From the NCBI GenBank assembly GCA_902625725.1, contig CACOCY010000002.1, positions 1 through 64,000 of the forward strand: a DNA stretch of 64,000 bases, in the 5' to 3' direction. This DNA is from an uncultured SAR116 cluster alpha proteobacterium (GTDB taxonomy: Bacteria > Pseudomonadota > Alphaproteobacteria > Puniceispirillales > Puniceispirillaceae). Positions 28,781-38,324 of the stretch are shown here, piece after piece; within the stretch, counting starts at the first letter, position 1; every line of letters starts with the position of its first letter. The notes below the pieces were generated by a model that saw only the letters and a program-made list of their open reading frames with translations, did not search any database and was not told the DNA's origin. A program made the position numbers and the translations under genes.

Positions 28781-29562
28781 TGATAAATGAGGAGATACAA
28801 GAAGCAGAAATAAATGAGAAATCAAAGTTTTCTTTGTTCTTAAATTTAGATGGTTATGATGGACCTATAGACATGTTACTATCGTTAGCAAGAGAGCAAA
28901 AAGTTGACCTAACGCGCATTGCAATCCTTCCATTGGCAGAACAATATCTTGAATTTATTGAAAAAGCTCAAATGCTTGATTTAGAGATTGCTGCAGATTA
29001 TCTCGTAATGGCAGCGTGGCTTGCATACCTTAAATCAAGATTAATATTACCCGATCCAGATCCTGAAGAGACTGGTGAGGTTGTAAATATGACAGATGCA
29101 TTGCGATTTCAGCTTCAGCGTTTGGAAGCAATGCAAACTGCGTCAAAACGTCTGATGCTATTGCCAAAGTTACACAGGTCACGTCTTACACGCGGAATGC
29201 CTTATCAATTTTCAATAACAGAAAAAGTTAAATTTACATCAAATCTTTATGATTTACTTAAGGCATACGGAGATATTCGATCTTTTGAAAATACATCAAA
29301 ATTAACTATTTTTGCAACCAAATTGTATTCTGTTCAAGAAGCAACGGAGCGTCTTCGCAAAATTATTCCTTCTATCCCAGACTGGTCTGATTTCATGGAG
29401 TTTTTGCCTATAAATAACCAGAACGACGAAAACTACTCTTCTGGGGTTGCAGCTCATTTTGGTGCCGTTCTTGAACTGGCAAAGGAAGGATTTATTCAAA
29501 TTAAACAACACACAAAATTTTCACCTATTATGTTGCGTATAAAAAGAAAAACAAATGACTGA
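28780..29562 (+). CDS. scpA: Segregation and condensation protein A
   Basis: A 260-residue kleisin-family ScpA. The N-terminal SMC-binding part reads LDGYDGPIDMLLSLAREQKVDLTRIAIL, followed by AADYLVMAAWLAYLKSRLILP, both hallmarks. The C-terminal winged helix binds the SMC head. With ScpB and SMC it forms the condensin that organises and segregates the chromosome. Start is GTG, sharing its first base with the SPOR stop codon; a GAGG-like site lies just upstream. It overlaps scpB by eight bases. Confidence 0.95.
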   Translation: MINEEIQEAEINEKSKFSLFLNLDGYDGPIDMLLSLAREQKVDLTRIAILPLAEQYLEFIEKAQMLDLEIAADYLVMAAWLAYLKSRLILPDPDPEETGEVVNMTDALRFQLQRLEAMQTASKRLMLLPKLHRSRLTRGMPYQFSITEKVKFTSNLYDLLKAYGDIRSFENTSKLTIFATKLYSVQEATERLRKIIPSIPDWSDFMEFLPINNQNDENYSSGVAAHFGAVLELAKEGFIQIKQHTKFSPIMLRIKRKTND

Positions 29563-30196
29563 TATTAATGATAAAAATTATATCTCAAGAATTGTTGAGG
29601 CTTTAATTTTCGCATCTTCTAAGCCCGTGTCTTCGAAGGATTTGTTGCCTTATATAGGTGATTACGAATCCGACGAAATTATTCAAATAATTCAGAAAAG
29701 ATATAACGAAACTAGCGGTATTGAGTTACAAAAAATTTCTGCTTACAATACTCCTAGTTATTATGCGTTTAGAACTCATCCTGATTTAGCGGCTCGTTTA
29801 AATATTGAGCGAAATATCGAAAAACCTCTATCTCGTGTAGCTACAGAGGTTCTCTCTATTATTGCCTATCATCAACCAATAACACGTTCGGAAATTGAAG
29901 ATATAAGAGGTATTAGCCTTTCCCGAGGAACAATAGATATTTTGTTGGAACATGAATGGATTAAGCCTCTTGGACGACGACGCACCCCTGGAAGACCTTT
30001 AACATGGGGAACCACAATTGCATTTTTAGATTATTTTGGGTTAGCAAGCTTAGATGATTTACCTGGGATGGACGAGCTAAAATCAACTGGTCTGCTTCGA
30101 AAAGGAGCAACAATTGGTGGTTTAGATGAAGGTTCATCTGTTACAGACGAAAGTGAAGAAAATAATTATGAGACAAACATCGAAGATTCTATATAA
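29555..30196 (+). CDS. scpB: Segregation and condensation protein B
   Basis: A 213-residue ScpB with tandem winged-helix domains. Characteristic segments are IVEALIFASSKPVSSKDL at the N-terminus and LSIIAYHQPITRSEIEDIRG followed by WIKPLGRRRTPGRPLTWGTT. It dimerises and bridges the ScpA kleisin. The last 30 residues are an acidic tail (DESEENNYETN). It overlaps scpA, so their ratio is probably fixed by translational coupling. Confidence 0.95.
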   Translation: MTDINDKNYISRIVEALIFASSKPVSSKDLLPYIGDYESDEIIQIIQKRYNETSGIELQKISAYNTPSYYAFRTHPDLAARLNIERNIEKPLSRVATEVLSIIAYHQPITRSEIEDIRGISLSRGTIDILLEHEWIKPLGRRRTPGRPLTWGTTIAFLDYFGLASLDDLPGMDELKSTGLLRKGATIGGLDEGSSVTDESEENNYETNIEDSI

Positions 30197-30228
30197 AATT
30201 ATGAACAAATTAAGGGATAATTTTCACA

Positions 30229-31296
30229 TTGGTTCAGAAAAAAAATAGTGATTTTATGATCTCTTTTGATCAGATTTCACATAGTTATGGAACTGATCAG
30301 GTAATTTTTGAGGTTTCGTTTAACATTCAATCAAACGAAGTTGTCTCGCTCTTAGGCCCTTCAGGTTGCGGAAAAACAACGCTACTGAGATTAGCTGCTG
30401 GTTTAGAAAAACCAAAAGGAGGCTTAATTAGGTTAAATGAGGAGGTCATATCCTCGCCAGATTTTGTGTTGTCACCTGAAGAAAGAGGTGTTGGTCTAGT
30501 ATTTCAATCTTATGCTTTATTTCCGCATCTAACAGTTACACAAAACATTCTTTTTGGCCTTCCGCAAAAATCTACAAAAGACGTAAGCAGTGTTATTGAT
30601 TTAATGCGGGAACTGGATATAGAGGAACTTGGAGATAAATATCCACATGAGTTATCTGGTGGACAGCAACAGCGTGTTGCCCTCGCACGTGCGCTAGCTC
30701 CCAAACCTTCCATCATTTTGTTAGATGAGCCTTTTAGTGGCCTAGATAGTAGATTAAGAGAGCGTGTTCGCGACCAAATGCTTCATATATTAAGGGACAC
30801 TAATACGGCTGCTTTAATGGTAACGCATGATGCTGAAGAGGCTATGTTTATGTCTGATAAAATTATCGTTTTAAATCAGGGTAGAGAAATGCAACAAGGA
30901 AGGCCCATTGATTTATATTGCAGACCAAAAAATAGGTTTGTTGCAGAATTTTTTGGCGAAGTAAACCATATTCCAGCAACCGTCAGGAACAATCAAATTG
31001 ACACGGTTTTCGGAATTTATAGAGCTGCTAACTATGATGAAGGAACAAAAGTACAAATTGTAGTTAGACATGAGGGTCTCAATTTGAATTTAAAATCAGA
31101 GGGTGCTGTTGCCTATGTTGTAGAGACTCACCTTCTTGGAAAAAATTCTCTTGTTCATCTCTCTGTTCCAACTGGAAGCACTGAGCTGCACTTACACGCA
31201 AGGATTCCGGGATTGAGTTGGTTCGAAGTTGGAGAAAAGGTATTTGTAAATATTGACCCAGAGCAGGTATTTATTTTTTCTGAACATAATATGTAG
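30229..31296 (+). CDS. Orphan ABC transporter ATPase (PotA/FbpC-like)
   Basis: A 355-residue ABC ATPase of the spermidine/iron/sulfate importer group. Walker A GPSGCGKTTLL, the signature LSGGQQQRVALARAL, Walker B ILLDEPFSGLD and the switch histidine in MVTHDAEEA are all present; a C-terminal TOBE-type regulatory domain follows residue 240. No permease or binding-protein gene is next to it, so its partner is elsewhere or it serves several transporters. The start is unclear: TTG at 30229 has an AAGGGA site 12 bases upstream, while the ATG at 30256 has no visible site but gives the family-like start MISFDQISHSYG. It interrupts the usual scpB-tatA adjacency. Confidence 0.88.
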   Translation: MVQKKNSDFMISFDQISHSYGTDQVIFEVSFNIQSNEVVSLLGPSGCGKTTLLRLAAGLEKPKGGLIRLNEEVISSPDFVLSPEERGVGLVFQSYALFPHLTVTQNILFGLPQKSTKDVSSVIDLMRELDIEELGDKYPHELSGGQQQRVALARALAPKPSIILLDEPFSGLDSRLRERVRDQMLHILRDTNTAALMVTHDAEEAMFMSDKIIVLNQGREMQQGRPIDLYCRPKNRFVAEFFGEVNHIPATVRNNQIDTVFGIYRAANYDEGTKVQIVVRHEGLNLNLKSEGAVAYVVETHLLGKNSLVHLSVPTGSTELHLHARIPGLSWFEVGEKVFVNIDPEQVFIFSEHNM

Positions 31297-31497
31297 AATT
31301 TTTTTTGTTATGTTTTTATTTGTAAAATTTCAGAAATATAATCTTTTAAGAATAAAGTTCTGTAAATTATTCAGGGATGACGATATAAACTAATAATGTT
31401 CAATTAAATTAAGGGCTGCCCGCATAATACATGTTATCAACCCAAGTTCTTGCGATGTACAAATGTAGGCAATAAAAATTGAAAAGGAGTATAAAAA

Positions 31498-31815
31498 ATG
31501 GGCGCATTTAGTCTTTGGCAATGGCTGGTCGTGTTGGCAGTTGTATTAATATTGTTTGCGAGACCAGGAAAGATATCTGGGATAATGGGTGATTTTGGTA
31601 AGGGACTAAAAAACTTTAAAAAAGGTATGAAAGATGAAAACGCCTCTGATAAAGACAGCTTAGCTAAAGATACTATTTTTATCGAAGATGGCGATTTTGC
31701 TGAACAAACAACTGTTCGTCCAAAAGCGGCAGCTAGTAAAAAAGCTATAAAAAAGAAAACTGCTAAGAAAGCGGCAAAGAAGAAGTCAGCTAAGAAAAAA
31801 TCTTCAAAAAAATAA
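31498..31815 (+). CDS. tatA: Sec-independent translocase subunit TatA
   Basis: A 105-residue TatA. One N-terminal membrane helix ([16 protein letters not shown]) is followed by an amphipathic helix ending in [10 protein letters not shown]. TatA oligomers form the pore for folded proteins with twin-arginine signals. The last 30 residues are almost only Lys, Ala and Ser in KKxAK-type repeats, like a histone H1 tail; this is unusual for the family. GGAG-type ribosome site (AAAAGGAG) lies nine bases before the ATG. The 201 bases upstream probably hold its promoter but show no clear boxes. Confidence 0.93.
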   Translation: MGAFSLWQWLVVLAVVLILFARPGKISGIMGDFGKGLKNFKKGMKDENASDKDSLAKDTIFIEDGDFAEQTTVRPKAAASKKAIKKKTAKKAAKKKSAKKKSSKK

Positions 31816-31859
31816 ATAAAATTTTTGTGCCATTTTAATTTTTAGGATTAGGTTTGTTA

Positions 31860-32210
31860 ATGTTTGATTTTGGTTGGCAAGAATTTATGGTCATAGCTTT
31901 TGTTTTGGTTCTCGTAGTAGGACCAAAAGATTTACCTAGAGTTTTGCGTGCGTTTACAAAGTTCACTTCGCAAGCACGCAAAATGTCATCCGATTTTACT
32001 AAAAGTCTGCAAGAAATGTCAAAAGATGATGAGCTCAAGGAAATTAAAAACGTTCTTCAGGACGCTAAAGCCGGAAATTTTGACGAAATTTCTGATTTAC
32101 TAGAAGACCCCGTTTCTCAAAATGTTAAGACCATGGGTGAAGAATTAGAGACTGATTTGAAACAAGTTTATAATGACTCGCAAGATACTACTACTTCGAA
32201 GGAGCAGTAA
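31860..32210 (+). CDS. tatB: Sec-independent translocase subunit TatB
   Basis: A 116-residue TatB. The membrane helix MFDFGWQEFMVIAFVLVLVV with the conserved E at residue 8 and the GPKDLPRVLRAF hinge identify it; the remainder is a charged helical tail. It forms the substrate receptor with TatC. The ATG at 31860 gives the family start MFDFGWQE; a TTG two codons upstream is open but not needed. The stop overlaps the tatC start by one base. Confidence 0.95.
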   Translation: MFDFGWQEFMVIAFVLVLVVGPKDLPRVLRAFTKFTSQARKMSSDFTKSLQEMSKDDELKEIKNVLQDAKAGNFDEISDLLEDPVSQNVKTMGEELETDLKQVYNDSQDTTTSKEQ

Positions 32211-33025
32211 TGTCCGACCCTGAACCAAAACAAGATGATGAACTTGTATCTATGTCTCTGATGGAACACCTCACAGAATTGCGAAATCGTATAGGAATAA
32301 TTTTTGTTGCGTTCATTATTTTATTTTTCTTATGTTTTATAAGGCCATTCGGTGCAGATACTTTCAACGCTGCTGATTATGTTTATTTTTGGCTTCAGGC
32401 GCCATTAGCCGAGATACTCTCTGAGCGGGGTGGTAGGATGATTTTTACTGGATTGCATGAAGGTTTTTTCACGCAAGTTAAAGTTGCATTTTTTATTTCA
32501 ATTTGTATTACTTTTCCTTTAATTCTTGTCCAAGTATGGCGTTTTGTTGCTCCGGGTCTGTACAGAAACGAACGTTCTGCCTTCATGCCTTTTCTATTAG
32601 CCACACCTATTTTATTTGTCCTAGGTGCAGCCATGGTTTACTATCTTGTAATTCCTCTTGCATGGGATTTTTTCCTTTCTTTTGAGATGGTTGGAGGGGA
32701 AGGAACCCTTCCAATTGAAGTTGAGCCAAGAATAAGTGAATATTTGAGCCTCGTAATGAGATTGATGTTTGCATTTGGTGTTTCATTTGAGTTGCCAGTT
32801 ATTTTATTATTGCTAACTAAGGCGGGAATTGTGACACCTGCTGGATTAGCAAGAAATCGAAAATACGCAATATTGATTGCTTTCATTGCTGCAGCTATTC
32901 TTACACCGCCGGACGTTATCTCTCAGGTTATGTTAGCAATACCAGTAATTTTGCTTTATGAGATGTCAGTTATCGGAGCTCGTTTTATTTATAAGAACAA
33001 CGATTATGAAGATTCGACTGATTAA
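32210..33025 (+). CDS. tatC: Sec-independent translocase subunit TatC
   Basis: A 271-residue six-helix membrane protein. The conserved N-terminal [15 protein letters not shown] and the segment [19 protein letters not shown] are diagnostic. TatC recognises the twin-arginine signal. It is translationally coupled to tatB and followed after 32 bases by serS. The molybdenum hydroxylases in this window lack signal peptides, so they are not obvious Tat clients. Confidence 0.97.
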   Translation: MSDPEPKQDDELVSMSLMEHLTELRNRIGIIFVAFIILFFLCFIRPFGADTFNAADYVYFWLQAPLAEILSERGGRMIFTGLHEGFFTQVKVAFFISICITFPLILVQVWRFVAPGLYRNERSAFMPFLLATPILFVLGAAMVYYLVIPLAWDFFLSFEMVGGEGTLPIEVEPRISEYLSLVMRLMFAFGVSFELPVILLLLTKAGIVTPAGLARNRKYAILIAFIAAAILTPPDVISQVMLAIPVILLYEMSVIGARFIYKNNDYEDSTD

Positions 33026-33057
33026 TTTACTCTGGCTTTCGCGGGGGAGAAAATTTA

Positions 33058-34335
33058 ATGCATGACCTAAAGTTTATTCGTGATCAACCTGAAGAGTTTG
33101 ATAGACTTATGGCGAGAAGAGGTTATAAAAACCCTTCCTCTCATATTTTATTTATTGATAAAAAAAGAAGAAAATTACAAACAGAATTGCAAACTCTGCA
33201 GGCACGAAGGAATGAAGCATCAAAACAAATAGGAAACATAAAATCCTCTGAAGGGAATGCAGATGAATTATTAAACGAAGTTGCGTCTATTAAACAAGAA
33301 ATGCCGAAGTTAGAACTTGAGGTGCAACGACTAGCTAAAGAAATGAATGAATTTTTGATATCAATGCCTAATATCTTACATGAAGATGTACCGGAGGGTA
33401 TAAATGAGGAAGATAATATTACTTTAAGGCAAGTAGGTACAATACCCTCTTTTAACTTTACTCCTCTTGATCATGTGGCTCTTGGAGAAATAAATAAGGG
33501 TCTTGATTTTGAGGCTGCAGCAGAATTATCAGGGTCTAGGTTTGTCGTTCTAAAAGGACAGATGGCAAGATTGGAGCGTGCACTCGCATCATTTATGCTT
33601 GATATGCATACACAGGACTTTGGATATACAGAATTTCTACCTCCCGCCTTAGTTAATACCAAAACAATGACTGGTACGGGACAACTTCCAAAATTCGAGG
33701 ATGATTTATTTAAAACTACTGACGGAAGATGGTTGATCCCAACAGCTGAGGTACCACTTACAAATTTGGTAGCCAATAGAATTTTAGACATTGGGGAATT
33801 ACCCTTAAGAATGACAGCCTATACTTCATGCTTCCGCTCTGAAGCAGGTTCAGCGGGACGTGATACACGGGGTATGATCCGTCAGCACCAGTTCTCTAAA
33901 GTTGAGCTCGTATCAATAACAGATCCTGACGAATCAGAATTAGAACTAGATAGAATGACATCTGTAGCTGAGAGTGTTCTAAAAAAATTAGAACTCCCCT
34001 ATCGTATTATGAAATTATGTGCTGGTGATACTGGTTTTTCTGCCCAGCAAACAAATGATATTGAAGTGTGGTTGCCTGGGCAAGATGAGGGAGAGGGAAG
34101 ATACCGAGAGATATCATCATGTTCAAATTGTGGATCTTTTCAAGCAAGACGAATGAATGCAAGACTTAGAAGGACTGGAAACAAAGAAACGGAATTTGTT
34201 CACACGCTGAACGGTTCAGCATTAGCCGTGGGGAGATGTATTGTTGCTATAATTGAAAATGGTCAACAGGCAGATGGCAGTATTTTGCTTCCTGAGGCAC
34301 TTCACAGTTACATGGGTATAGAAAAAATTGGATGA
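33058..34335 (+). CDS. serS: Seryl-tRNA synthetase
   Basis: A 425-residue class II synthetase. The N-terminal coiled-coil arm that grips the tRNA covers about residues 30-100. Class II motif 2 ([24 protein letters not shown], read in parts) and motif 3 ([20 protein letters not shown]) are intact. A GGGGGAGA ribosome site lies just before the ATG. Housekeeping. Confidence 0.98.
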   Translation: MHDLKFIRDQPEEFDRLMARRGYKNPSSHILFIDKKRRKLQTELQTLQARRNEASKQIGNIKSSEGNADELLNEVASIKQEMPKLELEVQRLAKEMNEFLISMPNILHEDVPEGINEEDNITLRQVGTIPSFNFTPLDHVALGEINKGLDFEAAAELSGSRFVVLKGQMARLERALASFMLDMHTQDFGYTEFLPPALVNTKTMTGTGQLPKFEDDLFKTTDGRWLIPTAEVPLTNLVANRILDIGELPLRMTAYTSCFRSEAGSAGRDTRGMIRQHQFSKVELVSITDPDESELELDRMTSVAESVLKKLELPYRIMKLCAGDTGFSAQQTNDIEVWLPGQDEGEGRYREISSCSNCGSFQARRMNARLRRTGNKETEFVHTLNGSALAVGRCIVAIIENGQQADGSILLPEALHSYMGIEKIG

Positions 34336-34420
34336 CAATCAAAAAATTCTTATGCAAATCATATCTATTTATGCCAGTTATTACTCAACTTAAACAGAAT
34401 AAAGTGATTTATGCAGCCTG

Positions 34421-35164
34421 ATGAGAATCTTAATTACTAATGATGACGGGATAAATGCTTATGGGCTCGGTTTGCTTGAGAATTTAGCAAAAACAATCAG
34501 TGACGAAATCACAACGGTCGTTCCAATGGATAATCGGTCAGGCACAAGTCAGGCAATCTCACTTCACAAAGAATTATATTTTTCAAATATTTCACCAAAT
34601 CGATACATATGTTCTGGAACTCCTGCTGATTGCGTTATGCTAGCGTTGAATTTATTATTCGCAGATAATCCTCCAGACCTTGTGCTTTCGGGGATCAACC
34701 ACGGAATGAACGCTTCTGACGATGTTGGGTATTCGGGTACAATAGGGGCTGCACGAGAAGCGTCAATCGTTGGTATTCAAGCGATTGCTTTTAGTCAGCA
34801 AAATGGGAAGTTAGAGACAGATTTTGAAGTAGCTAAAAAATTTGGAAAGCGTGTCCTTGATTATGCTATATCCATAAAACTTCCCTCACGACATGTATTA
34901 AATGTAAATTTTCCGTCTAAAAAGGTATCTAAAATTAAGGGGATAAAATCAGCAATATTAGATAGACACAAAACGTCCGACCAGATTTTGCCTAGTAATA
35001 AAGCAGATTATTTTAAAATTGGTCCTATTAATCATCTTCCAGATATGAATCCACAAAGTGATAGATTTTTTTTACAAAAGGGATATATCACTTTTACACC
35101 TTTACTCATAGATACGACAGCAACAGATTTGTTAAGCAAGATTTCAGATTTGACTTATGAGTGA
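34421..35164 (+). CDS. surE: 5'/3'-nucleotidase SurE
   Basis: A 247-residue SurE phosphatase. The metal site is NDDGINAYGL at residues 6-15, with the conserved SGTPADCVMLAL and LSGINHGMNASDDVGYSGTIGAA. It removes phosphate from nucleoside monophosphates and short polyphosphates. It overlaps pcm by eight bases, the classic surE-pcm pair linked to stationary-phase survival. Confidence 0.97.
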   Translation: MRILITNDDGINAYGLGLLENLAKTISDEITTVVPMDNRSGTSQAISLHKELYFSNISPNRYICSGTPADCVMLALNLLFADNPPDLVLSGINHGMNASDDVGYSGTIGAAREASIVGIQAIAFSQQNGKLETDFEVAKKFGKRVLDYAISIKLPSRHVLNVNFPSKKVSKIKGIKSAILDRHKTSDQILPSNKADYFKIGPINHLPDMNPQSDRFFLQKGYITFTPLLIDTTATDLLSKISDLTYE

Positions 35165-35795
35165 TACATCGGAAAAAAAAGTTCGCCTTACAATGTTGCT
35201 CAGGTCACAGGCTATTTTATCCTCCTCAATTCTATCTGCTATTGAGACTATTCCCAGAGAAAAATTTATTGACCATGCATTAAGGCATCACGCCTACGAA
35301 AATGCATCGCTTCCCATTGCTTGTGGGCAAACAATTAGTCAGCCGTATATCGTTGCTAAAATGACAGAAGCGCTTGAATTGAAAAGCCGTCATGTTGTTC
35401 TTGAGATAGGAACGGGCAGTGGTTATCAAGCCTCTGTATTATCTTTGCTAGCAAGACGAGTTTATACCATGGAACGTCATCGTCTGCTATTTGTTGAAGC
35501 ACGCAATCGTTTAGCGAAATTAAAGTTAACAAACATTACAATGCGGTTAGGGGATGGTTTCGTTGGGTGGCCGGAAGCAGCTCCTTTCGATAGAATAATA
35601 ATCACATGTCAGGTTGAAAAGTTGCCTGAGGTCTTAGTCAAACAATTGAAGTCAGATGGCATTTTAATTGCACCAGTTGGCCCAACTGGTAAAGAATTCT
35701 TGACCAAGCTAACAAAAAAAGGTGAAGTTATTCATGTAGAAAGACTAATTTCTGTTCGTTTTGTACCCATGATACCAGGAATTGCAGATGCTTAA
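35157..35795 (+). CDS. pcm: Protein-L-isoaspartate O-methyltransferase
   Basis: A 212-residue PIMT. The signature GQTISQPYIVAKM near residue 60 and SAM motif I LEIGTGSGYQASVL near residue 82 are intact. It starts repair of isoaspartyl residues in aged proteins. It overlaps surE upstream and the NlpD-like lipoprotein gene downstream (14 bases). It is the canonical member of the two PIMT-family genes in the window. Confidence 0.96.
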   Translation: MSDTSEKKVRLTMLLRSQAILSSSILSAIETIPREKFIDHALRHHAYENASLPIACGQTISQPYIVAKMTEALELKSRHVVLEIGTGSGYQASVLSLLARRVYTMERHRLLFVEARNRLAKLKLTNITMRLGDGFVGWPEAAPFDRIIITCQVEKLPEVLVKQLKSDGILIAPVGPTGKEFLTKLTKKGEVIHVERLISVRFVPMIPGIADA

Positions 35796-36813
35796 ATCAC
35801 CTTTAAACATATTCTTTTTTATTGGTATATCTTTTTTCATATTAATTGGTTTTTTTGGATGTAGCAATTTGCCTGCTGAAAAACATTATCCGGTGATTGG
35901 TAATATAAATATTCCATTCGGTACAGGGGAAGAGAAAGAACCTGCGATTGTTGTAAGTAGACAAGATAGCTTCGAAAAAAGCCCTGTGCCCGCCTCTGGC
36001 CTAATTATAGTTCAAAAAGGAGACACTTTATACAGTATAGTAAACAGGTACGACGTTACGCCTTATAATTTGATCTCTCAAAACGAGCTCAAGGATCCTT
36101 TTGAATTAATTGAGGGGCAAGTATTAAAAATTATTCCAAGAAATACACACATTGTGCGTTTGGGAGAAAGTCTATTTTCAATTTCAAAACAATATTCAGT
36201 TAACCAATTTGAAATAGCGCAACTAAATGAGCTTAAAGAACCATATGAACTGCAAGTCGGACAAATTCTTCAGCTTCCAGATTCCAAAGATTTTTCAGTT
36301 TTTCTTATGGAAAAGCCTGATGAGCGGGTTGTAGCAATAGAGACCAAACCAGAAACTCCTGCCATTATATTAAACGAACAAGATCTTTCTGATTTACCAG
36401 AAAAAAAGTTTTTTGTGGCCCCAAAACTAGCCGCAGGAGATGCATTTAATTGGCCCTTATCCGGACAAATTGTAAATAGTTTTGGTCCTGCAGAACGTGG
36501 TATCCATAATGATGGAGTGGACATTGCAGCAAAATTTGGTGCCGATATAAAAACTACCGCTCCAGGTACAGTAGCATATATTGGCTTTGGTCTTAAATCA
36601 TTTGGTACGCTTATTCTTGTGAAGCATGATGGTGGAGTAATTTCAGCCTATGCTCATTTGTCTGAAGTTCTTGTTAACGAGGGGGATGTCCTCTCATCTG
36701 GTCAAATCATTGGCAAGGTTGGACGTTCAGGGCGAGTAGAAACACCAACTCTACATTTTGAAATCAGACAAAATAGAACACCAATAGACCCTGCCAATAT
36801 AATTAATTCATAA
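35782..36813 (+). CDS. NlpD-like lipoprotein with two LysM and a degenerate M23 domain
   Basis: A 343-residue envelope protein. A lipoprotein signal ends at the lipobox GFFGC (near residue 27). Two LysM domains follow (IIVQKGDTLYSIVNRYDVTP and HIVRLGESLFSISKQYSVNQ), then a C-terminal M23/LytM domain. In the first zinc motif the usual His of HxGxD is Asn (NDGVD), although AYAH and LHFEIR remain. E. coli NlpD carries the same Asn, so this is likely an amidase activator for cell separation rather than a peptidase. The start may be the second methionine (35788). Confidence 0.9.
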   Translation: MQMLKSPLNIFFFIGISFFILIGFFGCSNLPAEKHYPVIGNINIPFGTGEEKEPAIVVSRQDSFEKSPVPASGLIIVQKGDTLYSIVNRYDVTPYNLISQNELKDPFELIEGQVLKIIPRNTHIVRLGESLFSISKQYSVNQFEIAQLNELKEPYELQVGQILQLPDSKDFSVFLMEKPDERVVAIETKPETPAIILNEQDLSDLPEKKFFVAPKLAAGDAFNWPLSGQIVNSFGPAERGIHNDGVDIAAKFGADIKTTAPGTVAYIGFGLKSFGTLILVKHDGGVISAYAHLSEVLVNEGDVLSSGQIIGKVGRSGRVETPTLHFEIRQNRTPIDPANIINS

Positions 36814-36838
36814 AAAACTTTATTATTCAATTTTCAAT

Positions 36839-37705
36839 TTACCGTAGTATGACACCAAGTGTGCCCGCCAGCTTAATAATAAATTGATATGCTGTCCGGC
36901 CAGACCGGTGACCGCGTCCAATACACCAGGTCAAAGCTTCGCTTTTTACCTGCTCTAATTCTACGGGGAGGTCATAAAAATCAACATAGGATTCTATTAT
37001 CTCAAGATAAGTGTCCTGATCAACAGAATGAAAACCAATCCACAATCCAAATCTGTCTGATAGTGAAATTTTTTCTTCTATCGCCTCAGACGGGTTGATA
37101 GCTGTTCCAGTCTCATTATCAATCATCTGACGTGGCATTAAATGTCTTCTATTTGAAGTGGCATAAAATACAATGTTATCTGGTCTTCCAGAAAGACCAC
37201 CCTCAAGCACAGCTTTTAAGGATTTGTAACTAGCGTCTTTTTCTTCAAAAGCCAAATCGTCACAAAATAATATAAACCGTCGTTCACTATGTTTTAGTGC
37301 CTGCATTATATGAGGCAAATCCTGTATATCCTCTCTCTGAACTTCTACTATAGCGCAATCCAGTCCCTCAGATAGAAGCTGCCCGTGGACTGCCTTTAAA
37401 AGCGAAGATTTTCCTGTTCCCCTTGCTCCCCACAATAAAGCATTGTTAGCTCTCAATCCTTTTGCAAATGCACGGCTATTTTCTAGTAATTGTTGCTTTT
37501 GTGGTTCAATGCCTTGAAGACATGACAAAGGTAGTCGTTCAATCTCTTCGATAGTTTTAAGTTTACGTAGTTTTGCTTCCCAAATAAATCCCTCAGCTTT
37601 ATCTAGATTTTCTGGAAATTGGTAGGAAGGAGCTATTCTCTCGAGTGCCTCTACCATTCGACTAAGTAATGTTGTAATCTGCTCTAAATCATTATGATGT
37701 GTCAT
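36839..37705 (-). CDS. DUF815-family ATPase
   Basis: A 288-residue AAA-type ATPase of the DUF815 family. The P-loop is LLWGARGTGKSSLLKAVH near residue 92, with a Walker B-like LFCDDLAFEE near residue 147 and an arginine-rich NRRHLMPRQM downstream. Function unknown. The family regularly sits between the M23 lipoprotein gene and yajC in alphaproteobacteria, on the opposite strand as here. Cytoplasmic; no signal or membrane segment. Confidence 0.88.
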   Translation of the reverse strand: MTHHNDLEQITTLLSRMVEALERIAPSYQFPENLDKAEGFIWEAKLRKLKTIEEIERLPLSCLQGIEPQKQQLLENSRAFAKGLRANNALLWGARGTGKSSLLKAVHGQLLSEGLDCAIVEVQREDIQDLPHIMQALKHSERRFILFCDDLAFEEKDASYKSLKAVLEGGLSGRPDNIVFYATSNRRHLMPRQMIDNETGTAINPSEAIEEKISLSDRFGLWIGFHSVDQDTYLEIIESYVDFYDLPVELEQVKSEALTWCIGRGHRSGRTAYQFIIKLAGTLGVILR

Positions 37706-37890
37706 AAGGTTTTCTTAAGTTATTTAATTTAAATATAAGCAATTCTATCAGGTTATGTACTAACATTGCAAAACGAAAAAAAATTGTTTCATAGTAGACG
37801 TTGGACACAAGGTTGTTTATTGTTCGAAAATCAAGCATTTTACTTATGGTTAAGTTAGCTGCAAAATTAAAATTTCTTTGAGAGGTTTTC

Positions 37891-38262
37891 ATGTTTATTA
37901 GCACTGCATTTGCACAGTCCGCCGGTCCTTCTATGATTGTATCCCAATTACTTCCTTTTGTTCTTATTTTTGGTGTTTTTTATCTTCTGTTGATACGACC
38001 ACAGCAGAAACGCGCGAAGCAACATAAAGAAATGGTGTCAAAGCTCTCACGGGGGGACAGGGTTATTATTTCCAGTGGCATCACTGGTATTGTATCAAAA
38101 GCAGTCCAAGAAAAAGAAACAATTGAAGTTGAAATTGCAACTGGTGTGTATGTAAATCTTTTGCGTGCGAATGTAACCACATTGTTAGATAAAGATAGCA
38201 GCATACCATTACCAATTAAAGCTTCTGCAAAAAAACCATCGCAAAAATCAAAAAAATCCTAG
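37891..38262 (+). CDS. yajC: Preprotein translocase subunit YajC
   Basis: A 123-residue YajC. A single membrane helix (LPFVLIFGVFYLLLIRPQQKR) is followed by the conserved cytoplasmic part LSRGDRVIISSGITGIV. It associates with SecDF and YidC. The C-terminus is lysine-rich. It is divergent from the DUF815 gene and heads the yajC-secD-secF unit. Confidence 0.95.
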   Translation: MFISTAFAQSAGPSMIVSQLLPFVLIFGVFYLLLIRPQQKRAKQHKEMVSKLSRGDRVIISSGITGIVSKAVQEKETIEVEIATGVYVNLLRANVTTLLDKDSSIPLPIKASAKKPSQKSKKS

Positions 38263-38324
38263 CTTGAGAAAACCTACTCGATTAGGTATTAGGCGGTTTA
38301 GTTTTATTTTTTGGGGGAAAGCGA

